This document shows positions 17,101 through 25,597 of a stretch of 41,154 nucleotides of DNA, piece by piece. This DNA is from an uncultured Bacilli bacterium (lineage in GTDB: Bacteria > Bacillota_I > Bacilli_A > RFN20 > CAG-826). Position 1 is the stretch's first letter; each line of letters starts with the position of its first letter. The notes beneath the pieces were generated by a model. The model did not search any database and had not been told where the DNA came from. It saw nothing but the letters and a program-made list of their open reading frames with translations. The stretch covers positions 1 through 41,154 of the forward strand of contig CALVOX010000001.1 of NCBI GenBank assembly GCA_944350425.1. The letters are read 5' to 3'. The translations under genes and the position numbers were made by a program.

Positions 17101-19029
17101 TTAGATAGATTTTGGATCAACAAGAAATTTCTTTTCTTTAACATCATCACTTGCCATCTTAATAAATTCGTCTAAAGAAATTGTGATTTGTTCTTCAGTA
17201 CCATATTTACGATAAGTTACTAAATTTCCTTCTTTTTCTTTATCGCCAATAACTAAGGTGTATGGAGTCTTTTTAAGAATAGAGTTTCTCATACGATATC
17301 CAAGTTTTTCTTCGCTTGAATCAAGAGTTACTCTAAAGCCAGCTTTAATTAATTCGTCTTTAATTTTCTCGGCATGTTCAAGGTGGAATTTATTATTAAC
17401 TGGTAAGACATTAATTTGAACAGGAGCAATCCACATTGGGAAAGCACCACCAAAGTGTTCGATAATAATTCCAATAAATCTTTCAAAAGAACCTAAAATT
17501 GCTCTATGTAACATAACAGGTCTTTCTTTTTCGCCATTAGCATTAATATAAGAACAATTGAATCTTTCTGGTAAGTTCATATCAAGTTGAATTGTGCCAC
17601 ATTGCCAAATTCTACCCATACAATCTTTAAGTTTGAAGTCAAGTTTTGGACCATAGAAAGCACCATCACCTGGATTAATCTTTAACTCTTTGCCTGTAGC
17701 TATACAAGCATCATGTAAGATTTTTTCGCTTTCTGCCCATACTTCATCATCACCGATATAGTCTGAATCAGGCTTTGTTGATAAGACGATAGTATAATCT
17801 AAGCCGAAAGTAGAATAAATTTCGTCATAAAGTTTTAATAAGTTTTCAATTTCACTTTGAAGTTGATCTCTACGGCAGAAGATGTGAGCATCATCTTGAG
17901 TAAAGCATCTTACTCTAAATAATCCATTTAAAGCACCGCTAGCTTCATGTCTATGAACTAAGCCTAGTTCGCCAAGTCTAAGTGGTAAATCTTTATATGA
18001 ATGAAGTTCAGAGTTATAAACAACTAATGCACCTGGACAATTCATTGGTTTAATTGCAAAGTCTCTATCGTCGATTTTTGTAGTGTACATATTTTGCTTA
18101 TAGTGATCCCAGTGGCCTGAAGTTTCCCATAATTCTTTAGAAAGAATAATAGGAGTTTTAATTAACTTATAACCATGAGCATCGTGAATTTGATACCACC
18201 AGTTTTCAATTTGTCTTCTAAGCATTAAACCATTTGGTAAGAAGAATGGGAATCCTGGACCATAATCAGAAATCATGAATAAGCCAAGTTCTTTTCCAAG
18301 TTTACGATGATCTCTTTTCTTAGCTTCTTCTTTAAGATGTTCTCTATGTTCAAGATCTTCTTGAGAGAAACAAGAAACACCATAAATTCTTGTTAATTGT
18401 TTATTTTTAGAATCACCTCTCCAATAAGCTCCAGCTATAGTTTCGAGTTTAAAGTGTTTGATGAAACCGGTTGAAGGAACGTGAGGTCCATGACATAAGT
18501 CAACAAAATCACCTTGTGAATAAGTAGAAATAATTTCATTTTCAGGTAATTCGTTGATTAATTCTAATTTATATTCGTTATCTTGAAATATTTCTAATGC
18601 TTCATTTTTAGAAATGTTTTTTCTAACAATATATTCGTTTTTCTTAGAAAGTTTTTTCATTTCAGCTTCAATTTTTGCTAAATCTTCTTCCTTTAAGACG
18701 TAACTACCAAAATCAATATCATAGTAGAAACCATCTTCAATAGAAGGGCCAATGCCAAATTTTGCATCTTTAAAAAGGTGTTTGACTGCTTCAGCAAGTA
18801 AGTGAGCTGTTGAATGGTTTAATAAAGAAAAGGCTTCAGCACTAGAAGAAGTGATAATTTCGAAATCGCCATGTTCTTTAATTGGTGCATATAAATCATA
18901 AAGATTTCCATTAAGTTTATAAGCTAAAGCATTTTTAGCTAAAGAAGTAGAAATCTTTGATGCAACATCGTGGCCATTTTCATTTTCATTAATTTCAATT
19001 TGTTTGCCATCAAGTAATTTAAGTAGCAT
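17101..19029 (-). CDS. thrS: Threonyl-tRNA synthetase
   Basis: A 642-residue class II synthetase of full length. Domains in order: TGS (about 1-62); N2 editing domain with NHSTAHLLAEAVKHLF (H72xxxH76) and DLCHGPHVPSTG (C179, H180, H183) for hydrolysing Ser-tRNA(Thr); catalytic core with motif 2 (HRHEASGALNGLFRVRCFTQ, about 365-384) and motif 3 (GSFERFIGIIIEHFGG); and an anticodon-binding domain from about 540. Cys/His zinc ligands are present (KPMNCPG). AAAGGAG stands 7 bases before the ATG. Its leader is a Thr T-box, so expression rises when tRNA(Thr) is uncharged. Confidence 0.98.
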   Translation of the reverse strand: MLLKLLDGKQIEINENENGHDVASKISTSLAKNALAYKLNGNLYDLYAPIKEHGDFEIITSSSAEAFSLLNHSTAHLLAEAVKHLFKDAKFGIGPSIEDGFYYDIDFGSYVLKEEDLAKIEAEMKKLSKKNEYIVRKNISKNEALEIFQDNEYKLELINELPENEIISTYSQGDFVDLCHGPHVPSTGFIKHFKLETIAGAYWRGDSKNKQLTRIYGVSCFSQEDLEHREHLKEEAKKRDHRKLGKELGLFMISDYGPGFPFFLPNGLMLRRQIENWWYQIHDAHGYKLIKTPIILSKELWETSGHWDHYKQNMYTTKIDDRDFAIKPMNCPGALVVYNSELHSYKDLPLRLGELGLVHRHEASGALNGLFRVRCFTQDDAHIFCRRDQLQSEIENLLKLYDEIYSTFGLDYTIVLSTKPDSDYIGDDEVWAESEKILHDACIATGKELKINPGDGAFYGPKLDFKLKDCMGRIWQCGTIQLDMNLPERFNCSYINANGEKERPVMLHRAILGSFERFIGIIIEHFGGAFPMWIAPVQINVLPVNNKFHLEHAEKIKDELIKAGFRVTLDSSEEKLGYRMRNSILKKTPYTLVIGDKEKEGNLVTYRKYGTEEQITISLDEFIKMASDDVKEKKFLVDPKSI

Positions 19030-19053
19030 AATATATCTCCTTTTTGTTTTCTA

Positions 19054-19288
19054 AGAAAAAGTCCTTAGAAAACATAGTTTCTAAGGACGAATTTTTATTC
19101 GCGGTACCACCTTAGTTATAAATAATAAATATTTATCACTTAATTGGACTTTTATATCGTCAAAAGTTAAACGTTAAGTTTCCTTAAATGCTCAGAAGTG
19201 GTACTTATTATTTCTTTTAATATAGAATCTCAGCTAATTTCTATACTCTCTTGTAAAAGTTTAATAATAAACATGTCTTCATCAACGC
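19054..19288 (-). promoter_or_regulatory. T-box riboswitch controlling thrS (specifier ACC, Thr)
   Basis: On the minus strand a leader of about 235 bases carries the T-box consensus GGTGGTACCGCG (19101-19112). Its TGGT can pair with the ACCA end of tRNA(Thr). A Stem I-like region holds GATGAAGA and, in an AAGTACCACTT context, a candidate specifier codon ACC (19200-19202), followed by A as usual. The terminator GTCCTTAGAAA/TTTCTAAGGAC plus a T run is at 19054-19090, competing with the antiterminator that contains the T-box. The exact 5' end is inferred from the promoter. Confidence 0.93.
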
Positions 19289-19294
19289 ACGTGA

Positions 19295-19324
19295 ATAATA
19301 TAATACTTTTTATTTAAAAATCAA
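19295..19324 (-). promoter_or_regulatory. Promoter of thrS T-box leader
   Basis: On the minus strand TTGATT (19324-19319), 18-base spacer, TATTAT (19300-19295); a TATATT gives a 16-base spacing alternative. It begins 9 bases after the pyk stop. No separate pyk terminator is visible, so pyk transcripts may also run into the T-box. Confidence 0.6.
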
Positions 19325-19332
19325 CTATTTTA

Positions 19333-20796
19333 TTATAAAACATCTCTATCTTCAGGAATTTGAATAATTCTCATGAAGTTAGTTCTTCCAGCACCAGTTG
19401 GAGTACCACCAGAAATAAGGATGAAGTCACCAGGTTTTAAGCCAAATTCTTTAGCTTTAACAATAGCGATAACTTCCATATCTTCAATTAATTCTGGCAT
19501 TTTCTTTGATTTAATGAGTTTAGAATAAACACCCCAATAAATTGCGTTTTGTCTAACAGTAACAAGTCTATTAGAAATGGAAAGAATTGGACAGCATGGT
19601 CTAGCTTTTGAAATTCTTCTTGAAGATCTACCAGTTTCAGTGAAAGAAACAATTAATTTAGCATCGATAAGTTTTGCTGTATTTGCAATAGCATTAGCGA
19701 TAGCATCGTTGTTATCTTTATTAGAAGTATCGTAAGCTTCTTTAGCCATTGTTTCATAATCTAATTCTTTTTCCATCGTTCTAGAAATCTTAGTTTGCAT
19801 TAAGACAGATTCTGCAGGATATTCACCATTTGCAGATTCGCCAGAAAGCATAACGCAGTCTGTAGATTCTAAAACAGCAGTAGAGACGTCACCAACTTCA
19901 GCTCTTGTTGGAATAGGAGAATGAATCATTGAGTCTAACATTTGAGTTGCAGTAATAACTGGTTTACCTTTTTCTCTACATTTTTTAATTAAATCTCTTT
20001 GAACAATTGGGACTTCCTCTTCAGGAATTTCAAGACCAAGATCACCACGAGCAACCATGATACCATCACTAGCATCAATAATTTCATCAAGGCAATTCAT
20101 TGATTGTGAATTTTCAATTTTGGAAATAACTTTAATTTCTGGATGGCCATGAGCTGCTAAAACGTTTCTAATATCGTAAACATCTTGAGCATTTCTAACG
20201 AAAGAAGCAGAGATAAAGTCAACGCCAGTTTCACAGCCCCAAATAAGGTCTTGTTCATCTTTTTCAGAAATAAATTTCATTGCAAGTCTAGCACCTGGAC
20301 AGTTTACACCTCTACGGCTTTTAATAGAGTGAGTATTTAAAGCTTCAGTAATAATTTCATGGTGTTCTTTATCTTTTCCAGTAACGAGTAAATCAAGTTT
20401 ACCATCATCTAATTTAATGTGGTTTCCTGGTTCAACATCATCAAAAAGTGCAGGATAGTTAACACTAATTTTTTTAGGAGTACCAAGTACTGGTTCCATA
20501 GAAACTCTAACTTCACTACCTTTTTCAATGGTGATTAAATCGTTTTCAACTTCACCAGCTCTAATTTCAGGTCCTTTAGTATCGAGCATTGTAGGAATAT
20601 AAATACCTTCTTCTTCCTCGATTTTTCTTAAAGTAATTACTTTTGCACCGTGTTCTTCATAATCGCCATGAGAGAAGTTCATTCTCATACAGTTCATACC
20701 GTTTTCAATGAGTTTTCTCATCATTTTTTCATCTTGAGAAGATGGGCCAATAGTACAAACAATCTTAGTTTTTTTGGTGTGATTTTCTTTTAACAT
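19333..20796 (-). CDS. pyk: Pyruvate kinase
   Basis: A 487-residue enzyme converting PEP and ADP to pyruvate and ATP. Recognisable segments: TKIVCTIGPSSQDEKMMRKL, MRMNFSHGDYEEH (Arg/Asn/Ser/His of the active site), MLDTKGPEIRAG, KIENSQSMNCLDEI, DGIMVARGDLGLEIP (metal/PEP site) and PVITATQMLDSM. The length fits the short PykF form, without the extra C-terminal PEP-utiliser domain found in Bacillus Pyk. AGGAG precedes the ATG. It starts 16 bases after pfkA, giving the classical pfkA-pyk operon. Confidence 0.97.
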   Translation of the reverse strand: MLKENHTKKTKIVCTIGPSSQDEKMMRKLIENGMNCMRMNFSHGDYEEHGAKVITLRKIEEEEGIYIPTMLDTKGPEIRAGEVENDLITIEKGSEVRVSMEPVLGTPKKISVNYPALFDDVEPGNHIKLDDGKLDLLVTGKDKEHHEIITEALNTHSIKSRRGVNCPGARLAMKFISEKDEQDLIWGCETGVDFISASFVRNAQDVYDIRNVLAAHGHPEIKVISKIENSQSMNCLDEIIDASDGIMVARGDLGLEIPEEEVPIVQRDLIKKCREKGKPVITATQMLDSMIHSPIPTRAEVGDVSTAVLESTDCVMLSGESANGEYPAESVLMQTKISRTMEKELDYETMAKEAYDTSNKDNNDAIANAIANTAKLIDAKLIVSFTETGRSSRRISKARPCCPILSISNRLVTVRQNAIYWGVYSKLIKSKKMPELIEDMEVIAIVKAKEFGLKPGDFILISGGTPTGAGRTNFMRIIQIPEDRDVL

Positions 20797-20812
20797 ATAA
20801 ACTCCTATTCAC

Positions 20813-21775
20813 TTACTTAATTAATTCATGTAATTGATATAAATCTCTATGCTCATCTCTTGGAAGTTTTAAAGCATCGTATATATCAACATATCTTAAT
20901 TTATTTTCATGGATTCCGACACAGACTCCACCAATACCTTTATCAAGTAATTCAACAGCATAAGCACCCATTTTAACAGCGTTAACTCTTTCCATTGCTG
21001 TTGGTTTTCCACCTCTTTGAATATGCCCTAAGACTGTAAGTCTAGTTTCCCAAGAAGTTTTGGAATTTAATTCTTTTTCGAGTTCTTTAGTATCGAGTAA
21101 TTTTTCAGCAACTAATATAATGTAACTTTCTTTACCATTTCTTTTAGCTTCTTCCATACGATCAAATAAAGCATTTTTATCGTCTAATGGATGGTCACAA
21201 GTAAATACTTCATCAGCATTAGTAGCAATAGCAGCAAAAGAAGTAAGGTCTGGACATTTATTACCCATAATTTCAACAACAGCGCATCTATTATGAGAAG
21301 TCATTGTATCTCTAATTTGGTCTATTGCATTAACAACAGTATTTAAAGCTGTATCAAAACCGATTGTATAATCACTTGAAGCAATATCGTTATCGATTGT
21401 TCCAGGTAAACCAATACAGTTAATACCCATTTCGGTAAGTCTTTTTGCGCCCATATAAGAACCATCGCCACCAATAACAATTAGAGCTTCGATTCCTTCT
21501 TCTTTCATATTTTTAACGGCAACTTTTCTTACCTCTTCCTCTTTAAATTCAGGAAGTCTAGCAGTTTTAATAGCAGTACCACCAGATGTTAATTTATCTT
21601 CAATAAAATGTTTATCAACTTTTTTAAAGTTTTTTTCAATTAAACCTTTATAGCCGTCGTAAACTACATACATATCTTTGTTAAGAGCTATGCCAGCTTT
21701 AATTGCACCTATAACAGTAGCGTTCATACCAGGAGCATCACCGCCACTTGTTAATATACCAATTTTCTTTAACAT
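20813..21775 (-). CDS. pfkA: ATP-dependent 6-phosphofructokinase
   Basis: A 320-residue PFK that commits fructose-6-phosphate to glycolysis. ILTSGGDAPGMNA (ATP loop), VIGGDGSYMGAKRL (the GGDGS motif with Gly at the position typical of ATP, not pyrophosphate, enzymes), GLPGTIDNDIASSDYTIGFD (catalytic TIDND) and VEIMGNKCPDLTSFAA are all intact, as is LGHIQRGGKPTAMER. Bacterial PfkA enzymes are allosteric to PEP/ADP. AGGAG lies before the ATG and a TATAAT box upstream. It heads the pfkA-pyk operon and is divergent from dnaB. Confidence 0.98.
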   Translation of the reverse strand: MLKKIGILTSGGDAPGMNATVIGAIKAGIALNKDMYVVYDGYKGLIEKNFKKVDKHFIEDKLTSGGTAIKTARLPEFKEEEVRKVAVKNMKEEGIEALIVIGGDGSYMGAKRLTEMGINCIGLPGTIDNDIASSDYTIGFDTALNTVVNAIDQIRDTMTSHNRCAVVEIMGNKCPDLTSFAAIATNADEVFTCDHPLDDKNALFDRMEEAKRNGKESYIILVAEKLLDTKELEKELNSKTSWETRLTVLGHIQRGGKPTAMERVNAVKMGAYAVELLDKGIGGVCVGIHENKLRYVDIYDALKLPRDEHRDLYQLHELIK

Positions 21776-21801
21776 ATTTTTCTCCTATAATTTCATTTAA
21801 T

Positions 21802-21807
21802 ATTATA
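21802..21807 (-). promoter_or_regulatory. Probable -10 box of pfkA-pyk
   Basis: TATAAT on the minus strand, about 27 bases before the pfkA ATG and with AGGAG between. No strong -35 is found at 16-18 bases; TTTAAT at 18 bases is the best match. Confidence 0.5.
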
Positions 21808-21914
21808 GACTAAATTTAATCAATAATTAAACAAAATTTATATAAAAGTAATAGAAAAATTGATTTAAAAAGAATAACAATTATTTACTATATTTTTACT
21901 AAATTTTAACTAAA

Positions 21915-21932
21915 AAGATATTTAGATATCTT
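21915..21932. repeat. 18-bp palindrome upstream of dnaB
   Basis: AAGATAT-TTAG-ATATCTT is a perfect 7-bp inverted repeat around 4 bases, ending 26 bases before the dnaB -10 box. Just after it, TTCTTATG occurs twice, 20 bases apart (21931, 21951). Position suggests an operator; no protein is implied by the sequence itself. Confidence 0.35.
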
Positions 21933-21956
21933 CTTATGAAATTAAAGTAATTCTTA

Positions 21957-21964
21957 TGTATAAT
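21957..21964 (+). promoter_or_regulatory. -10 region of dnaB-dnaI promoter
   Basis: TG followed directly by TATAAT (21959-21964). No good -35 is seen at 16-18 bases. Transcription would begin near 21971, only about 5 bases before the dnaB ATG, so the mRNA would be nearly leaderless. That fits the absence of a Shine-Dalgarno. Confidence 0.55.
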
Positions 21965-21975
21965 TAAAAACTAAT

Positions 21976-23298
21976 ATGAGTGAAATTAAGATTAATATCT
22001 ACCAAGACGAAGATAATGTTGAACATTATCAAGATTATTTAAATGACTATTATTTACCAATTATTAAAGGTAGAGCAATTCTTTTATATACCTTACTTAA
22101 AAATAGTGTTAATAAGAAAATAAGTGAATCAAATATACTCAGTTTATTATCTTTTTCTAAAGGAGAATACATCGAATCACGTAAGACTTTAGAAGCTTTA
22201 AATTTAATTGAAACTTATAAACATATTGAAAATGATTCTTCTTATATTATTTTAGTTAAACCTGTTTTAACACCAGAGAAATTCTTTAATAAAAAACATC
22301 TTAGAATTTTACTTTTAAATGCCTTTAATAATGATGAAGAAAAATTAAAAAAAGTCGAAGAAAAATATGCTTTAAAATATTCTTTAGTTAACTATGAAAA
22401 TATCTCTTCATCTTTATTAGATGTTTTTGAAATTAAACAAAATAATTCATCTTTAGATTCAAAAACTAACTATATTTTTAAATCTAAAAATGAAAGTGTT
22501 AGTGTTTCATCTAATTTTTCATATTCGATATTCTTAAAGAAACTTAAAAAGATTAGTCAAATTAATGCTAAGATGATTAACGATAATGAAGAAAAGAGAA
22601 TTCAAGAACTAGCAAGTATTTATTCAATCAATGAGGAAGAAATGGCTAGATATATCAATACTTTTTACGATGTTAATACTAAAGAGAATCATATTAATTT
22701 TAAAAAGTTAGAAGATGAAATAATGAAGAATCAAATGTTTAATACATTTGCAAAAAATGATTTAAATTCCAAGAAAATTCGTTTTGAAGATCGTAAACGT
22801 AATAATGATACTTTAATTTCATACTATAAGTCTTTATCTCCTCTTGAATTTTTAAGAGAGACATTAAATGGTAAAGAACCATCTAAATTTGAAAAAAATA
22901 TTATTCAAACATTAATTAGTGAATATAACTTATCAAGCGATATGATTAATTGTCTTTTAGATTATTCATTAAATAAAGATAATAATCATTTATATAAAAA
23001 TAATGTTATTACATATTTAGGACCTATTTTAAGAAATGATGTCCATGATGTTTATGAAATGATAGATTATTTATATAACGAAGATAGTTATAGTAAGAAA
23101 GAAAAAAGATTTAATGCAACAAAAAATGATTCAAAGTTATTTGATGAAAATTTAATTAAGAATAGTAATAAAGATATTGTTAAGATTAATTTTGAAAAAG
23201 AAGAAGATAGTAATATAAGTAATAAAAATAATAATAATTGCGATAACTCAAATGATTTAAATCTTTTTGATTTTGATGATGATAATTTAGATTTATAA
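21976..23298 (+). CDS. dnaB: DnaB-like primosomal/replication initiation protein (DnaD/DnaB_2 family)
   Basis: A 440-residue protein that I assign to the Bacillus-type DnaB (helicase co-loader), not the replicative helicase. A winged-helix region spans about 25-100. A second helical segment (about 185-260) and the DnaB_2 module, recognised by SYYKSLSPLEFLRETLNGKE and the following helices to about 365, follow. The C-terminal tail is Asn/Asp-rich and acidic, ending FDFDDDNLDL. Sequence divergence is high, so much rests on this module and on dnaI lying 10 bases downstream, the same order as in Bacillus. No Shine-Dalgarno. In Bacillus the protein helps DnaI load the helicase at oriC and at stalled forks. 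Confidence 0.8.
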   Translation: MSEIKINIYQDEDNVEHYQDYLNDYYLPIIKGRAILLYTLLKNSVNKKISESNILSLLSFSKGEYIESRKTLEALNLIETYKHIENDSSYIILVKPVLTPEKFFNKKHLRILLLNAFNNDEEKLKKVEEKYALKYSLVNYENISSSLLDVFEIKQNNSSLDSKTNYIFKSKNESVSVSSNFSYSIFLKKLKKISQINAKMINDNEEKRIQELASIYSINEEEMARYINTFYDVNTKENHINFKKLEDEIMKNQMFNTFAKNDLNSKKIRFEDRKRNNDTLISYYKSLSPLEFLRETLNGKEPSKFEKNIIQTLISEYNLSSDMINCLLDYSLNKDNNHLYKNNVITYLGPILRNDVHDVYEMIDYLYNEDSYSKKEKRFNATKNDSKLFDENLIKNSNKDIVKINFEKEEDSNISNKNNNNCDNSNDLNLFDFDDDNLDL

Positions 23299-23308
23299 TT
23301 AAATATAT

Positions 23309-24211
23309 ATGGAAAAAATAGATCAATTTAAAAGTAAATTAGATATCGATATTTCTTCATATAGAGAAAAACTATATGAAGAAATAAGTAATGATAAAGA
23401 ATTTTATAATTCATTAATTAATGATGATAAATTTAATGATGAAGAAATTAAAACTCATATTGCGAAGTTTTATAAAGAATATCTTGGTTATTTAACTAAT
23501 AAGAAACTAAAAAGATATGAAGATTGTTTATCTAATAATGAATTTTATCGTTATAAGTTAATTAAAAATGAAAATAATGTTATTGAAGAAACATATAAAG
23601 AATATGATGCATATCATAAATTTATGGAATATAAGAAGAAGTTTTTATTGATTGATTTTAATATTAATGAATTTTATAACCTTTCTTTTAAAGATATACC
23701 TCGCGAAGAACCTAAAAAATCTATTATTAATGAATTAAATAAAGGAAAGAAGTTTTTCTTTATTTATGGCGGACATGAAACTTACAAATCTTATTTATCA
23801 ATTGCAATTACTAATGCATTAGCAAAGAAAAACTATTCATCAAATATTGTATATTTATCATGTCCTAAAAGATTTAAAGAACTAAGTGATTTATTCTTTT
23901 TAAAAGATAAATCTTCTTTTGATGAAGCATTAAACAAGATCGCTAATGCTAATACTCTTGTTTTAGATTCTTTAGGTGAAGAATATATTAACGATATTAC
24001 TCGTGATTTAATCTTAATTCCAATCTTAAAAGAAAGAAGTAAATCAAAAAATAATAAGTTTACAATTATTAATTCTTTATATTCTTTAGAAGATCTTCGT
24101 AATGTTTATGCAATAAGATCGAAAAACTATTATATTTCTAATGAGATTACTAACTTAATTAAATCTTCAATAACTTTAGAATATAATAGTGGAAAATTAC
24201 CATTAAAATAA
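23309..24211 (+). CDS. dnaI: DnaI-like helicase loader with degenerate P-loop
   Basis: A 300-residue AAA+ protein matching DnaI in length, order and C-terminal pattern. A helical N-terminal domain (1-110) would bind the helicase, but the Cys/His zinc ligands of Bacillus DnaI are missing. The ATPase part has IYGGHETYKSYLSIAITNAL (152-171). Against the usual G-x-x-G-x-G-K-[ST], the glycines at positions 157 and 159 are Glu and Tyr, while G154, K160 and S161 remain. Walker B reads LVLDSLGEE (217-225, D220 and E225 kept, second Asp replaced by Ser). Sensor-like N255 is present. It may bind ATP differently or not hydrolyse it. No Shine-Dalgarno; its stop is 1 base from the converging mutM/coaE stop. 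Confidence 0.8.
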   Translation: MEKIDQFKSKLDIDISSYREKLYEEISNDKEFYNSLINDDKFNDEEIKTHIAKFYKEYLGYLTNKKLKRYEDCLSNNEFYRYKLIKNENNVIEETYKEYDAYHKFMEYKKKFLLIDFNINEFYNLSFKDIPREEPKKSIINELNKGKKFFFIYGGHETYKSYLSIAITNALAKKNYSSNIVYLSCPKRFKELSDLFFLKDKSSFDEALNKIANANTLVLDSLGEEYINDITRDLILIPILKERSKSKNNKFTIINSLYSLEDLRNVYAIRSKNYYISNEITNLIKSSITLEYNSGKLPLK

Positions 24212-24212
24212 T

Positions 24213-25595
24213 CTATTTATTTAATATTTCATCTACTTTTTTGAATAATTCTTCCTTTGAAGAATTATTTTTAATTATATAAACTTTATCTAAATTTAAA
24301 TCGCTATAATCATTATTTATTTTTAAAGAAGTAGTTACATTATCCCCTCTACTTTTTAAATGTTCGATTTGTTTAGATTCATCAATATCTAGAACAAATA
24401 TTTTTTTAAACATATATTGATAGTGTGCTTTAAAAAGAAGCGGAACTTCAATTACAACATCATCATTTTCTTCAATAATTTTAATTAATCTATTTTCAAG
24501 TACTGGATATAAAATATCTTCGATTTTTTCTTTAACTTGAGGATCATTTATCATTTTTAGTTTGATTTTATTACGATCTTCTTTTTTATCGATATTAAAG
24601 ATAAAACCGACTATTTTACATATTTTTTTATTTATAACTGGATCATGATAAATTTCTTTAATTAACTCATCACTTGAGATAGTTAAATAATTTAAATCTT
24701 TAAAATGATTTAATAAAGTGGATTTTCCGCTACCTATTTTTCCAGTTATTCCAATGGCTTTTTCAATAGGCTTATAAATTTGACAGTTAGGACAAAAAGT
24801 AGTGCCTCTACCATTTAAAAATATTTTATGAAATTTAGTCCCACAATTATGACAAATCTTACCTTCTTTTCCATAACAAAGTAATTCTTCTTGGAATTTT
24901 CCATCGATTCCATTTGAAGAAAATGAATGAACTGAAGAACCACCTAAAGTAATTGCTTTATCTAATATTTTCTTAGCATTATTAAAAATATTAATAAAAT
25001 CATTATTTGTTAAATCTTTACCTTTTGTTAAAGGATGAATTTTTGATAAATAGAGTGTTTCATCTGCATAAATATTTCCAATTCCACATAAAATTGATTG
25101 GTCAGTAATTAAATTTTTAATAGGTTTATTTTTTCTTAATTTTTTAAAAAGTTCTTGATAATCGCTTTCTTTAATTTTATTAGCTTCAATCCCTAATTTT
25201 TTAATCATTGGAAGGTCATGAATTTCATTTTTAGTTGTTAGATACATTAAACCAAATTTACGTGTATCGTTAAAACATAGAGAAGTTTTATCGCTAAAAT
25301 AAAAAGCTAAAGTAGTAGAAGAAATTCGAATGTTTTCGCTTGTTTTATGATAAGCAAATTTCCCTTCCATTCTTAAATGAGTTATTAAAATAAAATCATC
25401 GCTTAAATCAAAGAAGAGATATTTTCCATATCTTTGAATACCTAATATCTTTTTATTTATAATATCTTTTTTAAAATCATCGATATTTGATTGAATTAAT
25501 CGATCGTAAAAAATATCGACATCAATAATAACTTTATCCTTAACTAGTGGTATTAAAGTATTTTTAACAGTTTCAACTTCAGGTAATTCAGGCAT
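24213..25595 (-). CDS. mutM-coaE: Fusion: formamidopyrimidine-DNA glycosylase + dephospho-CoA kinase
   Basis: One 460-residue open frame with two enzymes. Residues 1-275 are MutM/Fpg, which removes 8-oxoguanine and Fapy lesions: MPELPEVETV (Pro2/Glu3 catalysis), RYGKYL (Lys58), H2TH motif GIGNIYADETL (171-181), and a zinc finger C248xxC251...C268xxC271. After a linker of about eight residues, 280-460 is CoaE, which phosphorylates dephospho-CoA: P-loop GITGKIGSGKST (282-293), ISSDELIKEIY, VIEVPLLFK and HLKSRGDNVT. The CoaE half is about 180 residues, slightly short near the C terminus. The order mutM then coaE matches the separate genes of Bacillus. It follows polA with a 2-base gap and no Shine-Dalgarno. 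Confidence 0.92.
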   Translation of the reverse strand: MPELPEVETVKNTLIPLVKDKVIIDVDIFYDRLIQSNIDDFKKDIINKKILGIQRYGKYLFFDLSDDFILITHLRMEGKFAYHKTSENIRISSTTLAFYFSDKTSLCFNDTRKFGLMYLTTKNEIHDLPMIKKLGIEANKIKESDYQELFKKLRKNKPIKNLITDQSILCGIGNIYADETLYLSKIHPLTKGKDLTNNDFINIFNNAKKILDKAITLGGSSVHSFSSNGIDGKFQEELLCYGKEGKICHNCGTKFHKIFLNGRGTTFCPNCQIYKPIEKAIGITGKIGSGKSTLLNHFKDLNYLTISSDELIKEIYHDPVINKKICKIVGFIFNIDKKEDRNKIKLKMINDPQVKEKIEDILYPVLENRLIKIIEENDDVVIEVPLLFKAHYQYMFKKIFVLDIDESKQIEHLKSRGDNVTTSLKINNDYSDLNLDKVYIIKNNSSKEELFKKVDEILNK

Positions 25596-25597
25596 AA

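Noticed and set aside
24213-25595. mutM-coaE fusion as an artefact of a lost stop by sequencing error
   Set aside because: The junction is short, in frame, and both domains are complete; nothing in the sequence suggests a frameshift, though raw reads would settle it.
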